From: Salticus scenicus
Taxonomy: Eukaryota; Arthropoda; Arachnida; Araneae; Salticidae
Direction: 5' to 3'
DNA: 64,000 nucleotides
Assembly: GCA_963930645.1 (NCBI GenBank)
Contig: OZ005648.1
Location: forward strand, 195,583,304-195,647,303
Every line of letters begins with the position of its first letter. The stretch's first letter is position 1. The notes beneath the pieces were generated by a model. It worked only from the letters and a program-made list of their open reading frames with translations, did no database searches and had not been told where the DNA came from. The translations under genes and the position numbers were made by a program. Positions 45,523 to 57,014 of this stretch are shown here, in pieces.

Positions 45523-45660
45523 GAAACCTCCTGTAAGGGACACCTCTGAAGAACGACCACCTCTTTTTTAAGGGACAATTTCCCTGGTTCCAGTCCCTTT
45601 GAATAGGAACCTTAATCTGTTTACCTCTGGCTAATGGACATTCTAATTGAGGGGCAGCCA
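45523..45660 (+). mobile_element. Possible pogo/Tigger-type element end
   Basis: TA|CAGTGAAACCTCCTGTAAGG, then GACACCTCTGAAGAACG and AAGGGACAATTTCCCTGG, resembles the terminal sequence of pogo/Tigger-type elements, which start CAGT and use TA targets. No inverted partner was found downstream; it may have been lost or the resemblance may be partial. Confidence 0.4.
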
Positions 45661-45829
45661 AAAATTACTAAATACGTTTTTTGACACTTTAGCGACAATA
45701 TTTGAACAAATGAAAGAAGGTTTTGTGATAAAGAAAACATAAAATGAGTGAAATTTTATTATGTCTTCTATTTTGAAAGATAGTTTTTAGTGTAGGAAAA
45801 AGAGCAATACAGGAAGATACAGCAATCTA

Positions 45830-46043
45830 TTAGGCCGTTGCAAAAGTTCGTGCAGACGCGGATCATTTTATTGCCTCCAAAGACGAGAGCTTCTATCGCC
45901 GTGGTATACATTTGTTACCCGAAAAATGGGCAAAGGTTGTAGAAAGTAATGGAGAGTGTTTTGACTAAAAATTGTCATTTGATTTGATGTATTTTTATGA
46001 AATGAAGCAATAAAAAACCGCACGAACTTTTGCAACGACCTAA
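45830..46043 (+). mobile_element. Deleted mariner element, 214 bp
   Basis: Inverted ends TTAGGCCGTTGCAAAAGTTC, with GTGC following, at 45830-45853, and the near-identical inverted copy at 46020-46043, flanked by TA on both sides. The interior is only the C-terminal end of a mariner transposase, so about 1 kb of the normal 1.3 kb element is gone. Such deletion derivatives can still be moved by an active transposase because both ends are kept. Confidence 0.9.
45861..45968 (+). pseudogene. Mariner transposase C-terminal remnant
   Basis: 35 codons and a stop: DHFIASKDESFYRRGIHLLP, EKWAKVVESNGECFD. The FYR-GI--LP--W-KVV-SNG pattern is the conserved C-terminus of mariner transposases. The DDD catalytic region is absent. 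It lies inside the deleted element in the plus orientation. Confidence 0.85.
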
Positions 46044-46180
46044 TATTTTCTAAAACTTTACAATATTGATCCTCTGAGAAACACATGAGCTTTGAGCATA
46101 AAGGTATTTATTTCTCTTTGTCAAATGGCAACATTTTGAAAGAGTGGGTTTTCAAACTCTGGGTTTAACCGTTGTAACAA

Positions 46181-46413
46181 GCCGGCCAGGTGGTTCGGTC
46201 GGTAGGACGCTGCCTTCCGAATCTATTGGTCCCAGGTTCGAATCCTGGTGCGGGCATGGATGTTTGTGTTGTCTTATGTCTTCAAAATATTGTGTACTTG
46301 TTACTGTGTATTAAATAAAAACTTGTAAACCCTTGTGGTGTGGATATTTCGAGATATAAGCGGCCTTCGAGGCAAGCAAAAAATCTCAGTACTCATCAAA
46401 CCAAACCAAACCA
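46181..46413 (+). mobile_element. tRNA-derived SINE with perfect target duplication
   Basis: The head is GCCGGCCAGGTGGTTCGGTC (A box within GTGGTTCGGTCGG) and the B box is GGTTCGAATCC at 46234-46244. The tail is a (CCAAA)n simple repeat. The 14-bp direct repeat AACCGTTGTAACAA lies on both sides (46167-46180 and 46414-46427). Perfect duplications and an intact Pol III promoter suggest a young copy. A tail of CCAAA in place of poly-A is distinctive. The tRNA-like region is unlikely to be a working tRNA because the arms do not all pair by eye. Confidence 0.9.
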
Positions 46414-46429
46414 AACCGTTGTAACAATG

Positions 46430-47640
46430 TTTGATACTTAGTGAAGGCATTAAAGAAAAAAAATGTCTGAACTTGTCTAAATACGTTGCCCAGATGTTAA
46501 AATAAAAGAATATCTGGCCATTGATGAAATTTGTGCACTGAGGAGTCATATGAGATCAACCTTTTATTGTCTTCTGTAGATAATAAAAGCACTAGAGAAA
46601 AATTCTTAGAGGATACCTAGAGCAGTGAAAACGAGAATATAGAGAAGGAAAAGTATGCTGTCAAACGCTAATAAGATGCCTTAAAATACACTTCACATTT
46701 AAAATATTCATCGTAAATAATGGTGATTATGAAGGTCCAATAAGTGTGTATAACATACATTTCGAAACAAAATAATGCTTCTAAACAAACTTGTGTAATG
46801 TATTATTTAAAATAAATTTTCGTAAGTACAAAAAACTTTTTTTTTTTCGTTTCTTTCATAATTTTAATGATTTCGTTAATTGAGAGATTTATTTTTTATA
46901 AATTAAAACTTTAAATACTCAATATAAAATGTGTATTATGTTACACTTCATTCTGGGTCTTTAAAGTTTGTATGGGAAATATTCTAATTCCCATATCATG
47001 CAAAATGCCACAAATAGCCACTTACCAACATAAAGAATTATTTTAGATTTTATAAATAAAAGAGATGGGTTTGTGACAAAACTTTTCTTCCCTTCATTAT
47101 TTTTAATGTCTAAGAGAAAATGGACACTTTTAAGCTTTTAAATCATAAAGCAATAAATCTAACATTTTATTCGCAATCTTGCCTCCGACATAAAGAAGGC
47201 AGAATAAGAGGCTTGGACAACATCCACATAAAAACAGAAGTTTATAAAAGAGAAAAGTGGAATGATGTTCCAGGAATGCTAGAGACAATCCTATTGCCAG
47301 AAAATTAAATGAAAGGAGCTGAAATATCTAATAATATCCTTAGCTATTGGTGAAGCCAACCACCAATGAAAATTACAAAAATAAATAAATAAATAAATAA
47401 ATAAAAAATGTTCAGTTTCTCTAAGAAAAAATATGTTTGCTGAGTTAAAAAATATTGTTAGAAGATCCCCTTGAAAACCTAGTAGGACAGAAGAAACAAA
47501 AATGGAAGATGATGAAAAAAAGGAAAGTTTGGGGCAAGAATGGCTTTTAATAACTTGAACAGCACCCGAATCTTTATCAATACAATTTCAACAATTACTC
47601 GCTTTTTATTATTCTCTTGATGGAAAGATTTTATAATTTT
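46430..47640. other. AT-rich stretch, no clear gene
   Basis: A 62-codon plus-strand frame at 47120-47308 reads somewhat protein-like (LRHKEGRIRGLDNIHIKTEV) but I cannot assign it. A TAAA-type simple repeat lies at 47380-47407. Confidence 0.4.
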
Positions 47641-47644
47641 TTTT

Positions 47645-47945
47645 TTTTTTTTCGTCTGTTATAAGTGACTATTTTCATTAGAATGCCTCATCCATCGAAG
47701 TGCATATGGGAAAGATTCCATCGACTGCAAATTAGATAATTGTTCTTTTATAAATTATATTGATGGAAGGACTTAATGAATTATAATACTTAATTTGTTT
47801 CGTCTGTTATAAGTGATTTTTTTCATGCGAATGCCTTTTCCAGCGAAGTGCAAATGGGAAAGATTCCATCAACTAGAAATTGGACAATTATTCTTATTTT
47901 ATGAAGTATATTGGTGGAAAAGAGTTTTAAATATAATACTTTGGA
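47645..47945 (+). repeat. ~150-bp tandem duplication
   Basis: Two direct copies (about 47652-47778 and 47799-47925) share TCGTCTGTTATAAGTGA, GCGAAGTGCAAATGGG or CGAAGTGCATATGGG, AAAGATTCCATC and TATATTGRTGGAA. An 81-codon frame starts in the second copy (47813-48058). The first copy has stops in the matching frame, so coding is doubtful. Confidence 0.7.
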
Positions 47946-48885
47946 CTTTACGAGTTTGTCTAGGAATGATAATTCCGGAAAGTACGTCATCCCTTTACAG
48001 CAACCAAGGTAAGTGGCTATTCAATTTTATTTTGTGGCAAACTAAAAATTTAATTTAATAAAAATTTTGAATACTTTAATAATATGAATTATAATAAGTA
48101 TTAGATATTGTTTCTAGAACTCTTTTTTTTATCTATGTGTGTAGTTAATTAATGTTTTTCTAGGTTGAAGGATAAGATTTGAAAAAAATAAATAAATAAA
48201 TGATAATAATAATAATATTGTAATAATATTGTAATCTTAAGAAAAAAAAAAAAAAAGATAATTAATTTAAAATAGTTTTAATTAATCACCGCAGTTTGTT
48301 ATTACCTGCATTTTTATTTAAATTTCGTAATTCCAGTTTGACTTATAGACAATGTATACTAAATCATACTTCTGAAGAAGGGACACTTGTATTTAAAAAA
48401 CCATAATGTCTGGTACCTTGGGTGTCTCTTATTCGAAGATACTACTATATGTATATATATACATATACATGCAGATAGATATACAGAGACAATGGAAGTT
48501 GAGGGACGTGACATCCTCCTTCAGATACATAACTGGCAATGTACCTTGTTAATCCTATATATACATGTGTGTGTGTGTGTAATTAATTGAAATAATCGGA
48601 AATAAATAAAAATCATCTGCTAAGTAATGAGTTGTGCAGATAAGACATTTTGGCTTCTAATCTGAAGATTCACTCGTTGTTAAATGTTTCCATCCAAAAT
48701 ATGGTTATAATATAAAATTAGAAAGAGGTTTTAATAAAAAAAACTTTAAAAAATTTATTTCACACACGTTGACTTTATTATATAGTTATAGTATAATACT
48801 ATTACATTCACGTGGGAGACGACATATATTTATTTATTTATAAAGTGACCGATATAATACAAATATATTATATATGTTATATATA

Positions 48886-49020
48886 CCGGGTGATTCAAAA
48901 TAGATGTTACAGCGATTATCTCGTAAACTAAGAAAGATAGAAACATACTTCCAATTACAAAATTAATGCAAATTAAGAGTAGATTTCAGATATGGCATTT
49001 TTTTGTACAAGGGGCTGTAT
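48886..49020 (+). repeat. Possible DNA-element end
   Basis: TACCGGGTGATTCAAAATAG at 48884-48903 resembles the TA...GGGTGATTCAAAA ends often seen in arthropod mariner-type elements. No inverted partner was found by eye within 1 kb. Confidence 0.3.
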
Positions 49021-49559
49021 ACATATTAAATACGAAATTTAATTTTTATACGGCCCCTCCTATCATATGACTTATATTTAGAAAAATATTCTCCTCGCTC
49101 TAACAATCAAAATAAAAAAAAATCATCTCTCTAAGTCAAAATCTCGCTGAGTTATTGCAATTTCAAAATTCTAGCAATTTCCGCCAAATCTTAAGGGGTT
49201 GTATCTAAAGTGAGAAATTGTAATTACTAAAGCTTTTGTAATAAGCTTTTGTAACACGTTGATCAGCGTTTGGGGAAAAAAAAAAAGAAAAATCATTCAG
49301 GGAAAGGCGGCTATTTTAACCTGTAATGTCTCTGTGAATACACAAGAGAATACTCATTGATAATTTAACAAATAAAATTTATGAATAATTTATGTACTAA
49401 AAGGGAATTTTCAAATTCATTTTTCTTTCTTTTGTTTTATACATTCTCTTACTCATATACACGGTGTAGAGAAAGAATTGTATTTGAGTCAAATTTCCGA
49501 AAATTAGCTTTTGTTATATTTGCACGTTTTCAGATCCTTTGAATTCAAAAATCATGTTT

Positions 49560-49930
49560 TAAGCGGTTGGTCTCTCTCTCTCCCTCTCTCTCTCCCTCTC
49601 TGTGTGTTGGTCTATGAGGGAAAGTGGGGACATTCGCGTGTTTACACACCTTCCAACCGCGGACACACCTGAGAACGAGGACGTCCTCGGTTTGAAATTT
49701 TTGCAAAATATGCTTTATTTTGTGTCAAATATCATTATAAATTGTGTTTTTTGAAAATTTATATATGTCCTCGTTTGCCCGTATACGTAGCATGTTGTGT
49801 GTGTGTAACTTTTTGAAGTGTGTATCGGAGGAAAATCAGTGCAAAAACGACGTCCGCGGTTCCATGTTATAAATACATGCTCCGTGTGCGTCCTCGGTTG
49901 AGTGGTATAGTTGCACTGTGTACATATTTC
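49560..49930 (+). repeat. Simple repeat and GC-richer block
   Basis: A (TCTC)n tract at 49573-49602 is followed by sequence rich in CGAGGACG, CCGCGGACAC, CGTCCGCGG and CGTCCTCGG words on both strands. These resemble the CGAGGACCAT and CCGTGGACAC words of the minisatellite at 50.6 kb, so the two may share origin. Confidence 0.35.
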
Positions 49931-50096
49931 AATATTTCTGTTACGTTTGTTATATTAATACAGCATTAGTATTGATAATTACCTATTGGATATTTAAATA
50001 GACAATTTTAGTAACTGAAGAAAAAATTATATTTTCGTTAAGGTTATAATTATTTATCTGGATATTATTATGTATCTAATATTATATTTATGTACC

Positions 50097-50104
<8 letters not shown>

Positions 50105-50148
<44 letters not shown>
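50105..50148. repeat. (AT)n microsatellite
   Basis: A run of about 21 AT units. Confidence 0.95.
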
Positions 50149-50149
<1 letters not shown>

Positions 50150-50555
50150 ATATGTTGTACATTTAATGCAAAATAAATTAAATTTAAATATATATATATA
50201 ATTTATTTATATATTTTTGTAAAAGCTTATGACTAATAATTATTATTATTTAAAAATTTTATGCAAAAATTATTAAAGTGTCTACTCTAATGCTGGATAA
50301 ACGTTAACCACCTGCTATGTTATACTTTCAAAGTTTTCTCACTTTAAATATCCATAGAAATACATAAAACATTTACTGAAATTTTTATTAAAAAATACTT
50401 TTTATAAGTTGCTTTTCAGAATAATAAAATTCCAGTTTTACAAGCGAAAATTGAATTCTTTCTTTCTTTCTTATAATTAATTAATTAATTAATTATATTT
50501 TATTTTATTTTTTTATGCTTCAACCAGTTATATAGCACATGTATTATACACGCAC

Positions 50556-50985
50556 TCTGTATGCACACAAGGGAAACCAGAAACAAGCACCATGCATACA
50601 CACATAAAAACTGTGGACCCTGTATACACACAGTGGAAACGAGGACCATACGTATTAACATGCAAACCGTGGACACTGGACACTGCATGCACACAGTGGA
50701 AACGAGGACCATGCATACACACATACCAACCGTGGACACTGTATACACACAGTGGAAACGAGGACCATGCGTATACACATATAAACCGTGGACACTGTAT
50801 ACACACAGCGGAAACGAGGGCCTTACATATACACCTACGAAACGTGGACTCTGTACACACACAGGGTAAACGAGGACCATTCATATATACATACAAACCG
50901 TGGACGCTGTATACACAACGTGGAAACGAGGACTATATGTATACACATGCAAACCGTGGACTGTGTACATACAATGAAAGCAAAG
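50556..50985. repeat. 56-bp minisatellite
   Basis: Seven units with a strict 56-bp spacing: CGTGG anchors at 50612 (as TGTGG), 50668, 50731, 50787, 50843, 50899 and 50955. One spacing is 63 because of a 7-bp duplication (GGACACT). The unit is ACCGTGGACACTGTATACAC, ACAGTGGAAACGAGG and ACCATGCATACACACATA. Because the unit lacks stops and 56 is not a multiple of three, up to five overlapping frames of 93-137 codons appear on both strands. I regard none as a gene. Confidence 0.9.
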
Positions 50986-50999
50986 ACCTTGAGAATTTT

Positions 51000-52035
51000 T
51001 TATAAAAGTTTTGCTAAATTAAACCCACATGTGCAATTGTGCAATCCCCCCTCCCCCCCCCCCCAATAATTTACTAGCCAGATGTGTGAAGTTACTTTTA
51101 AGTAAAACTCCAGCAATATTGTAAAAAATTAGAAAAATAGCGTAGATAGAATGGCATAAATTTAAAGTCGTCTCGAAAAGACCATGGATTCTGCATACAT
51201 ACAGATAAAATGAAGACCATACATATGCACTTTCTAATCAGGGACTATGTAATATATATAATTGGAACAAGAACTGCTATAAAAACTTTTTTTTTTTAAT
51301 GAAATTGTCATACAGGCAATACTCAAAGGCATAATTGACACTTTAATCTTTTCCTAGTGGCATCTTTTTAGCTCTCAAACTAGTTACACTCTTCAAATGT
51401 GTAAACTCTGTAATTTCACGCCGTCTGGAAATTAGGAGAGTCCAAAATTCCCGTAGATTATATTAATTACCAGTTTTTTATTACCTTCGATTCTTGTTTG
51501 TCCAGTACAAATCTTTTTAACTAACTTTCCTACTAGCTAGACATTTATAACTTTCAGAATAGCTCAGAACCCGATGACAACGCAATACTTCGAAGCCCGA
51601 TTAAACGTGATTATTTAATATTGTTTAATTAAACGTGAATGTTAAAAAATTGTAAAATGTTAAATTACACATCTCACAAAAACTGACGTTATTATCACTT
51701 TAAAAAATTTATGCACAATGATAAAGTGCTAATATAGTTCCATAGCTATGATTCAACAGAAATTTTAAAAACATGGTATATAAAAAGTTTTTTATCTTAT
51801 AATTATTTTGCATTAAAATCCGCTAACTTATTGCTGTATATTATAATTGCAGTATCTTCTTACTTAACATTTTTTCCTCTTTCCCTTTCCTTTTCTTTCT
51901 TTCTTTTCTTTTTCTTTTCCTTTTTTTTTTTTTCTTTTCCTTTTTTTTTTTTTCTTTTTTACTTTCAAGCAAATTGAAAACTATTTGACTTCAGTGTACT
52001 TCCTTGTCTAGTCGCGTGCAAAATCGCCTGAATAT
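51000..52035. other. Stretch without recognised feature
   Basis: Contains a C-run at 51048-51064 and a CTTTT/T-rich tract at 51885-51960. A short block at 51661-51740 (ATTACACATCTCACAAAAAC, GACGTTATTATCACTTTA) recurs at about 60055 in the same orientation and at about 62530-62590 inverted. Confidence 0.4.
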
Positions 52036-52051
52036 ATCATATATGTTACTG

Positions 52052-52177
52052 TGTATGTTGGTGTTTGGGAGTAAGGCCGATTGGCTGCCCTAGAGTTCTA
52101 GGCCTGAGGGTAAGGGCCTTCCATGGAGGTATTTCTATGGGGTCCTAGACCGTGTTTACGCAAGTTTAGGGGAAAGC
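52052..52177 (-). mobile_element. 5'-truncated SINE with target duplication
   Basis: Carries TGTTGGTGTTTGGGAGTAAG, GCCGATTGGCTG, TTCTAGGCCTGAGGG, GGCCTTCCATGGAGG and GGGGTCCTAG, matching the minus-strand SINE at 60.8-61.0 kb. It stops after TTTACGCAAGTTTAG, so the tRNA-like head is missing. The 14-bp repeat CATATATGTTACTG lies on both sides (52038-52051 and 52178-52191), showing that truncation happened at insertion. Confidence 0.85.
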
Positions 52178-52583
52178 CATATATGTTACTGAGGTTTATT
52201 ATATCGGTAACCAAATGATATATTAGTGTAACTATATTTTTTTTTGTTTTTGGATTGGACACATATCTCTTTAGATTTCAACAAGAACAAGACAATCTTG
52301 ACAATCTAATAGGATGTCCAGAGTACACTGGCATATTATTTACACTAGCTTACAGGTTTACTCAAAAGAATTCAGTTACATTAAATTTTATAGGGGAAAA
52401 CTTTTACAGTGTGTTTTAATCATAAACTACTTAAAATATAATAAAATTGATATGCATCACAAAGTTGTATTTCAGCATCATTTTTATGGAATTTACTAGA
52501 TAAACTAGTGAATTTACTGGATAAACTAGTGTATAATCAAAATTTAAACTTAAAAACTTCACAGAAACATAAAATTAAGGACG

Positions 52584-52627
52584 GCACAACCGGTTTCGAA
52601 AGGACGTGGCTTTTCTTCTTCAGATGT
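52584..52627 (-). ncRNA. Hammerhead-like ribozyme motif
   Basis: On the minus strand: CTGAAGA, one A, GAAAAG...CCTTTC stem II with one mismatch, GAAA, and the perfect palindrome ACCGGT starting at the last A, then T and GTGCC. Stem I is short (ACA(T) with GTG). It is the same family as the 24.58 kb copy, sharing CCACGTCCTTTCGAAACC or GCTACGTCCTTTCGAAACC. Confidence 0.5.
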
Positions 52628-52639
52628 AAAAAAAACACG

Positions 52640-53059
52640 TGCTACTGCCTCAAATAAACAGAGAATAGCCTAAACTTTATAGCTCGTATATATATGTGCA
52701 TGAAAGAATTCCGTTGTAATATTGTCTAAAACGGAAAAACACTTTCAGTGCATTTTATAGATGATCTGATTTTTCAAACGTAATTAAATTTACATAATTT
52801 ATTAATGCTGACTACAAAATATTTTGCCTAGATTTTCAGATTGTAGCATTTATTGTTCAGTTACAGGGACACATACAAAAGTCCGGTTACATTATAAAAT
52901 TGATTAGGAGTGTAACTGCTGGAAATGCATGTTTCGCTGTGTATATTTGAACATTACTTTTGTGAATGTATTACGTGTAGGGTGCGAATTTTGTAGTTAA
53001 TGTACAGGAGCGCACGAAAGAAATCACACACTGACGGCTATGGATAGTAATTTTCCCTG

Positions 53060-53105
<46 letters not shown>

Positions 53106-53823
53106 TTGGCAAATCGTAGTTGGGGGAGGGGGGGTGAAAAATTCGGATAAGGTAGAAAGTGTTCCATAAAACATTCTTAGTGTTTTACATATCTTTCAGT
53201 TCTTTTTTCTGTGTAACGTTTTAAATGAAAATAAATTCGAACAGTGGAAAAGTGCATGTAAAGGAAAAATAAAAAATGGGATATTGTTTACATGTTCTGT
53301 TACTAATCATGTCCAATATTTAACGGTTGTAGGTATATATATAAGAATCTTTCCCTCAATTCATTATGTTTTCTCCTTTATATCCAATTGAATAAATATT
53401 TTTCTTCAACTGGATTTTTTTTTTTTTTTCATTTTTTTTAACAGATAAATTTAATTTTTATTGGTGTATGTATTTTTAGTGATCTTATATCTTAGTGAAA
53501 AGTCGTACACTTATATAGTGAAAAGTGGTACACATATTAATCAGGGAAATATCTAGTTAACGCCGTATTTTTTAGTTCAGTTGGATAATTGGATCAAATG
53601 ACATTAAATAAAAATCCTGTTTAACTTTAAAATGATTTTTAAAAAAAGAAGATATATTCGATACCTATCTATAAGTAAAATGCGTGTTCGTTTTATTTAT
53701 ATCTTTTTTTTTTTTTTCAGAATTTTCCAAAATAGACTAAAACATTCTTAGTTTAGTCTGAATAATAATAATAAAATTCAGGACAAAAAGATAAAAAAAA
53801 TATTTTACAAAAATTTGAACCCC

Positions 53824-53861
<38 letters not shown>

Positions 53862-55540
53862 CTCAATTTGCGAGTACATAGGTACTTTTATAGAGATATT
53901 TGACATTAGCTTAAAAATTTATATTTAATTAAGTAGTACTATACTTTTCTACAGTAAAACAAGATTTTCATATTGAAATCAATCAATTCTTCGATTGAAA
54001 CTCGTCGTTTCAATCGATTATCTAAGTGTTACTTTTGAAGTTCTATTATGGTCTCACCTTAACTTTAAATAATTATAACTTAGATTATAATAATATTTTT
54101 TTTTTTTCTTGGGAGGGGGGGGAGTGATATAATATATATATATATTTATTTATGAAGCAGTCTTAGTATCGGACTCCCTTTGGGGAAAAATTTGAAGTTT
54201 GACATCGAAATAGCTCGGAGTTTTTGCTGAGTTCTTTAGTTACAGAAGTGTGATAATCATTTCAATTCATCGCAAAAATGGGCAAAAATATTCAGAGTGG
54301 CCAAGATGAACTCATACTAAAGCTGTTCCTTTTTGTAATTATTTATTAGTGATATTTTCAATTAAAAATTTCAGAAAGTAGGTGTAGCTATTATATCTGT
54401 CGCCCTTGTTAATCTGAAACGTTATGGTGATTGGATTTGGAAATCTTAAACGTAATATGAAAATGTGCACGCCATATGTATTATTTTAGTAATACATATT
54501 ACACGAAATATTGTTTCATATTCTTGACTGCACTATTAAAATAACCATGATTTTTGAAAGGACTTAAATATATTTGCTAGATTATTTGGAGATCATTATC
54601 ATCATCATTATTATTATTATTTTGTTAGCTGCGGAATTTTTCTTTTCCTTTCTTTTATTTTCTTTCTTTCTTTCTTTCTTTTTTTTTTTTTTTTTTTTTT
54701 TTTTGGAAAGTCACTTGATTCTACATCATTTTTCCCATGCATCACAGATGCATAAGAATGGAGTATTTAAAAAAACATTTAAAAAAGAATTTACAAAAAA
54801 AAAAAAAAAAAAAAAAGTGTGAAACTCATAACAATACACTGGGAAATGTTTCATGTATTTTTCGTTTCATTTTATGTACCTTTGTTCAGTTCTATTAATT
54901 TCAAAGTTCTAAAAGCACTTCTTCAACCTGGAAACGTCGAATAGACCTAAGAAAAATAATAAGAAATTTTCTTTTGCTTCCTTGTAAAACATGTGTAAGT
55001 GCTAAATTCACCAAAATCTATACAGTCCGTACTGTGATGACCCATAACACATGTACCAACTTCCCGCTCATTCGAACAAAGCGTTTAAACGCTATAATGT
55101 TCACTCACACACATACACACATTATCTTAAAAATAGCAAACTCAGGGCACCTCAAAAAGCGTAGATACCGCGAAAACTTAAATTCGAATTTTTGTCATGA
55201 TTGCAATATTTTCCTTGCATATGTATTTTCGAAAAGAAAAAAAATAAAAATAAAAGCATCTTTTTCTTTTTCTTCTTTCATAATATAGATATTTTTTCTC
55301 TTCTTTTCTATAATCTATCCATGAAATTGTTTGCAGCTTTGTCACTGGTATCTAGCAAACATCACTCGCTTCACTGTCACTGCTCACTATGTTTATATGA
55401 ATCACTTATAATATAAAACCTGTGAAAAAATTATTCGAAATCATAATTTCAGTGAATGCAGTCCAATCTTCAAGAATGGTCGCCGTTGTCTTCAATAGCG
55501 TTTTCTGTGCCGCGATATGAGGGCTTCGATTCCCCAAACC
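52640..55540. other. AT-rich stretch with simple repeats
   Basis: (ATT)n at 53059-53105, a C10/T32 tract at 53821-53861, a G-run at 54113-54121 and poly-T tracts at 54680-54704. No conserved coding motif. Frames at 52971-53174 and 54574-54822 read through the simple repeats. Confidence 0.5.
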
Positions 55541-55549
55541 CTGCTTCAG

Positions 55550-56040
55550 CGTTTTACCCGGGATCCCGGAAAAAAGGGCACCCGGAAAAAAGGGCACCGG
55601 AAAAAAGTGCACCAGGAAAAAGTGCACTTTTCAGATTCACAAATCGCAAAATAATAAATATCAATTAAAAGAATGACTTTCAAATTGCATTTTTAGAGAT
55701 TTCAATTGATTTTGTACAATATTCATTTAGTATATACCTGGAGGAAGGGGGTAGGGAGGGCCAGGGCCAGCTCGAAAGAAAATAATTGTTTTTATACCAC
55801 TCTCTTACCGATTTTAATGAAATTTTGTATAATGACGTACAATTAATGATGTATTATATAACTATCACTTACTTTTTTATGGAGATCACAATGAGTGCAT
55901 TATATACCTCGGGGGGGGGGGGGGATATGGAAATAAAAGACATTCTTCTTTAAACTACTCTATTATCGATTCAAAAAACTGTATACTCACGTATAATTTG
56001 TGAAAAAAATTACAGTAATATGTTATTCAAATTCATTATA
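55550..56040 (+). repeat. GGGCA minisatellite plus G-run tandem unit, copy 1
   Basis: GGGATCCCGGAAAAAAGGG begins a run of four 14-15 bp units (CCGGAAAAAAGGGCA). Then come TTCACAAATCGCAAAATAAT, GATTTCAATTGATTTTGTAC and two units of about 140 bp with G-runs (ACCGATTTTAATGAAATTTT, TTATGGAGATCACAATGAG, then TATATACCTCGGGGG). The same order is found at 62855-64000. Confidence 0.85.
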
Positions 56041-56399
56041 GCATGTTCTCTGTTAAAAATACTATAAATGCCGCGAGTGGTTTGTATGCACTGAAATCCT
56101 AAAAATGACAAAACATTGTGCTGTACAAGAGGTCTTTTTATAAGTCACATTTGAATCTTTTTGTTATGCATAAATATCTTTGTTGTGAACTTAAAAACAA
56201 TTATTTAAATTATTAAATTATTATGAAATATATTATAATGGAATATTAAATATTACAAATAAGTGAATATATAAACACAGAGTAGTATTTATTAATAAAT
56301 TTGTAATTAGTATTTGTGATTGCTCGGAGTAAATATATATTTACTGAATTTTACAAAGTTTAAAATTATAATTTTAAGTTTTAAATATTCAAGAAATTA

Positions 56400-56460
56400 A
56401 ATTCATTATTTTTTTTATTATTTTATTTTATTTTATTTTATTTTATTTTGTTTGTTTACT
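56400..56460. repeat. (ATTTT)n microsatellite
   Basis: About six TATTT units at 56420-56448. Confidence 0.8.
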
Positions 56461-57014
56461 GAAGGGAGGGGTGGGGGAGGAGTCAAATAATGCACTGAAA
56501 AATTATAATAAAAATAGACAATTATTACAAAAACTTAAATGCTATTACTATTTATTTTTTTCTTCTTTCTATATTCCCCATTCACCTCACTCGACAGTGA
56601 TAAATGTAACTCTGAAGGAAGCCTTTGACGAAGAATCAGCAAAACATTGAAACTTTTGACTATTTATAATAGTACTTCCCAGAACACGCGCTGTGATAAT
56701 GAAAGCCCTGAGGTAGAATTGACCCTACAAGAGTTTTTCATTTAGAAATACAACATATGTCACTTCATTCCATTTAGCTTGCAATTAGAGCAGGCGCGTG
56801 GTACGTCATGGCGATAAATATTGACAGATGATTCAGCATGTGCTTTAAATGTAGGCAAAATCTTATACTATTAAGTGAGCAATATTTGTATATATGTATG
56901 TATATTTCACTGTTCTCGTAAACGGTAGCTCGGACAGTCACGTGATTTAACACAAAGGTGCCCTCCGAAGGGTCATTGTGCACAGCGAAGTCAGATTTTC
57001 GAATTTTTGCTTAG

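Noticed and set aside
46181..46260. Genuine tRNA gene
   Set aside because: The A and B boxes fit, but it is followed by a SINE body with a CCAAA tail and flanked by target duplications; no full cloverleaf could be drawn.
47813..48058. 81-codon frame with Trp-rich text resembling a membrane protein
   Set aside because: It starts in the second copy of a 150-bp tandem duplication; the first copy is not open in the matching frame and no family is recognised.
50500..51069. Five overlapping frames of 93-137 codons on both strands
   Set aside because: They all lie in a 56-bp tandem repeat without stop codons; several frames being open on both strands at once is expected from the repeat and not from coding.
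56600..56670. Another hammerhead-like motif (TTGACGAAGAATC ... TTGAAAC)
   Set aside because: It has TTGACGA where CTGANGA is required, no convincing stem II, and no palindrome after GAAA; at most a very decayed relative.
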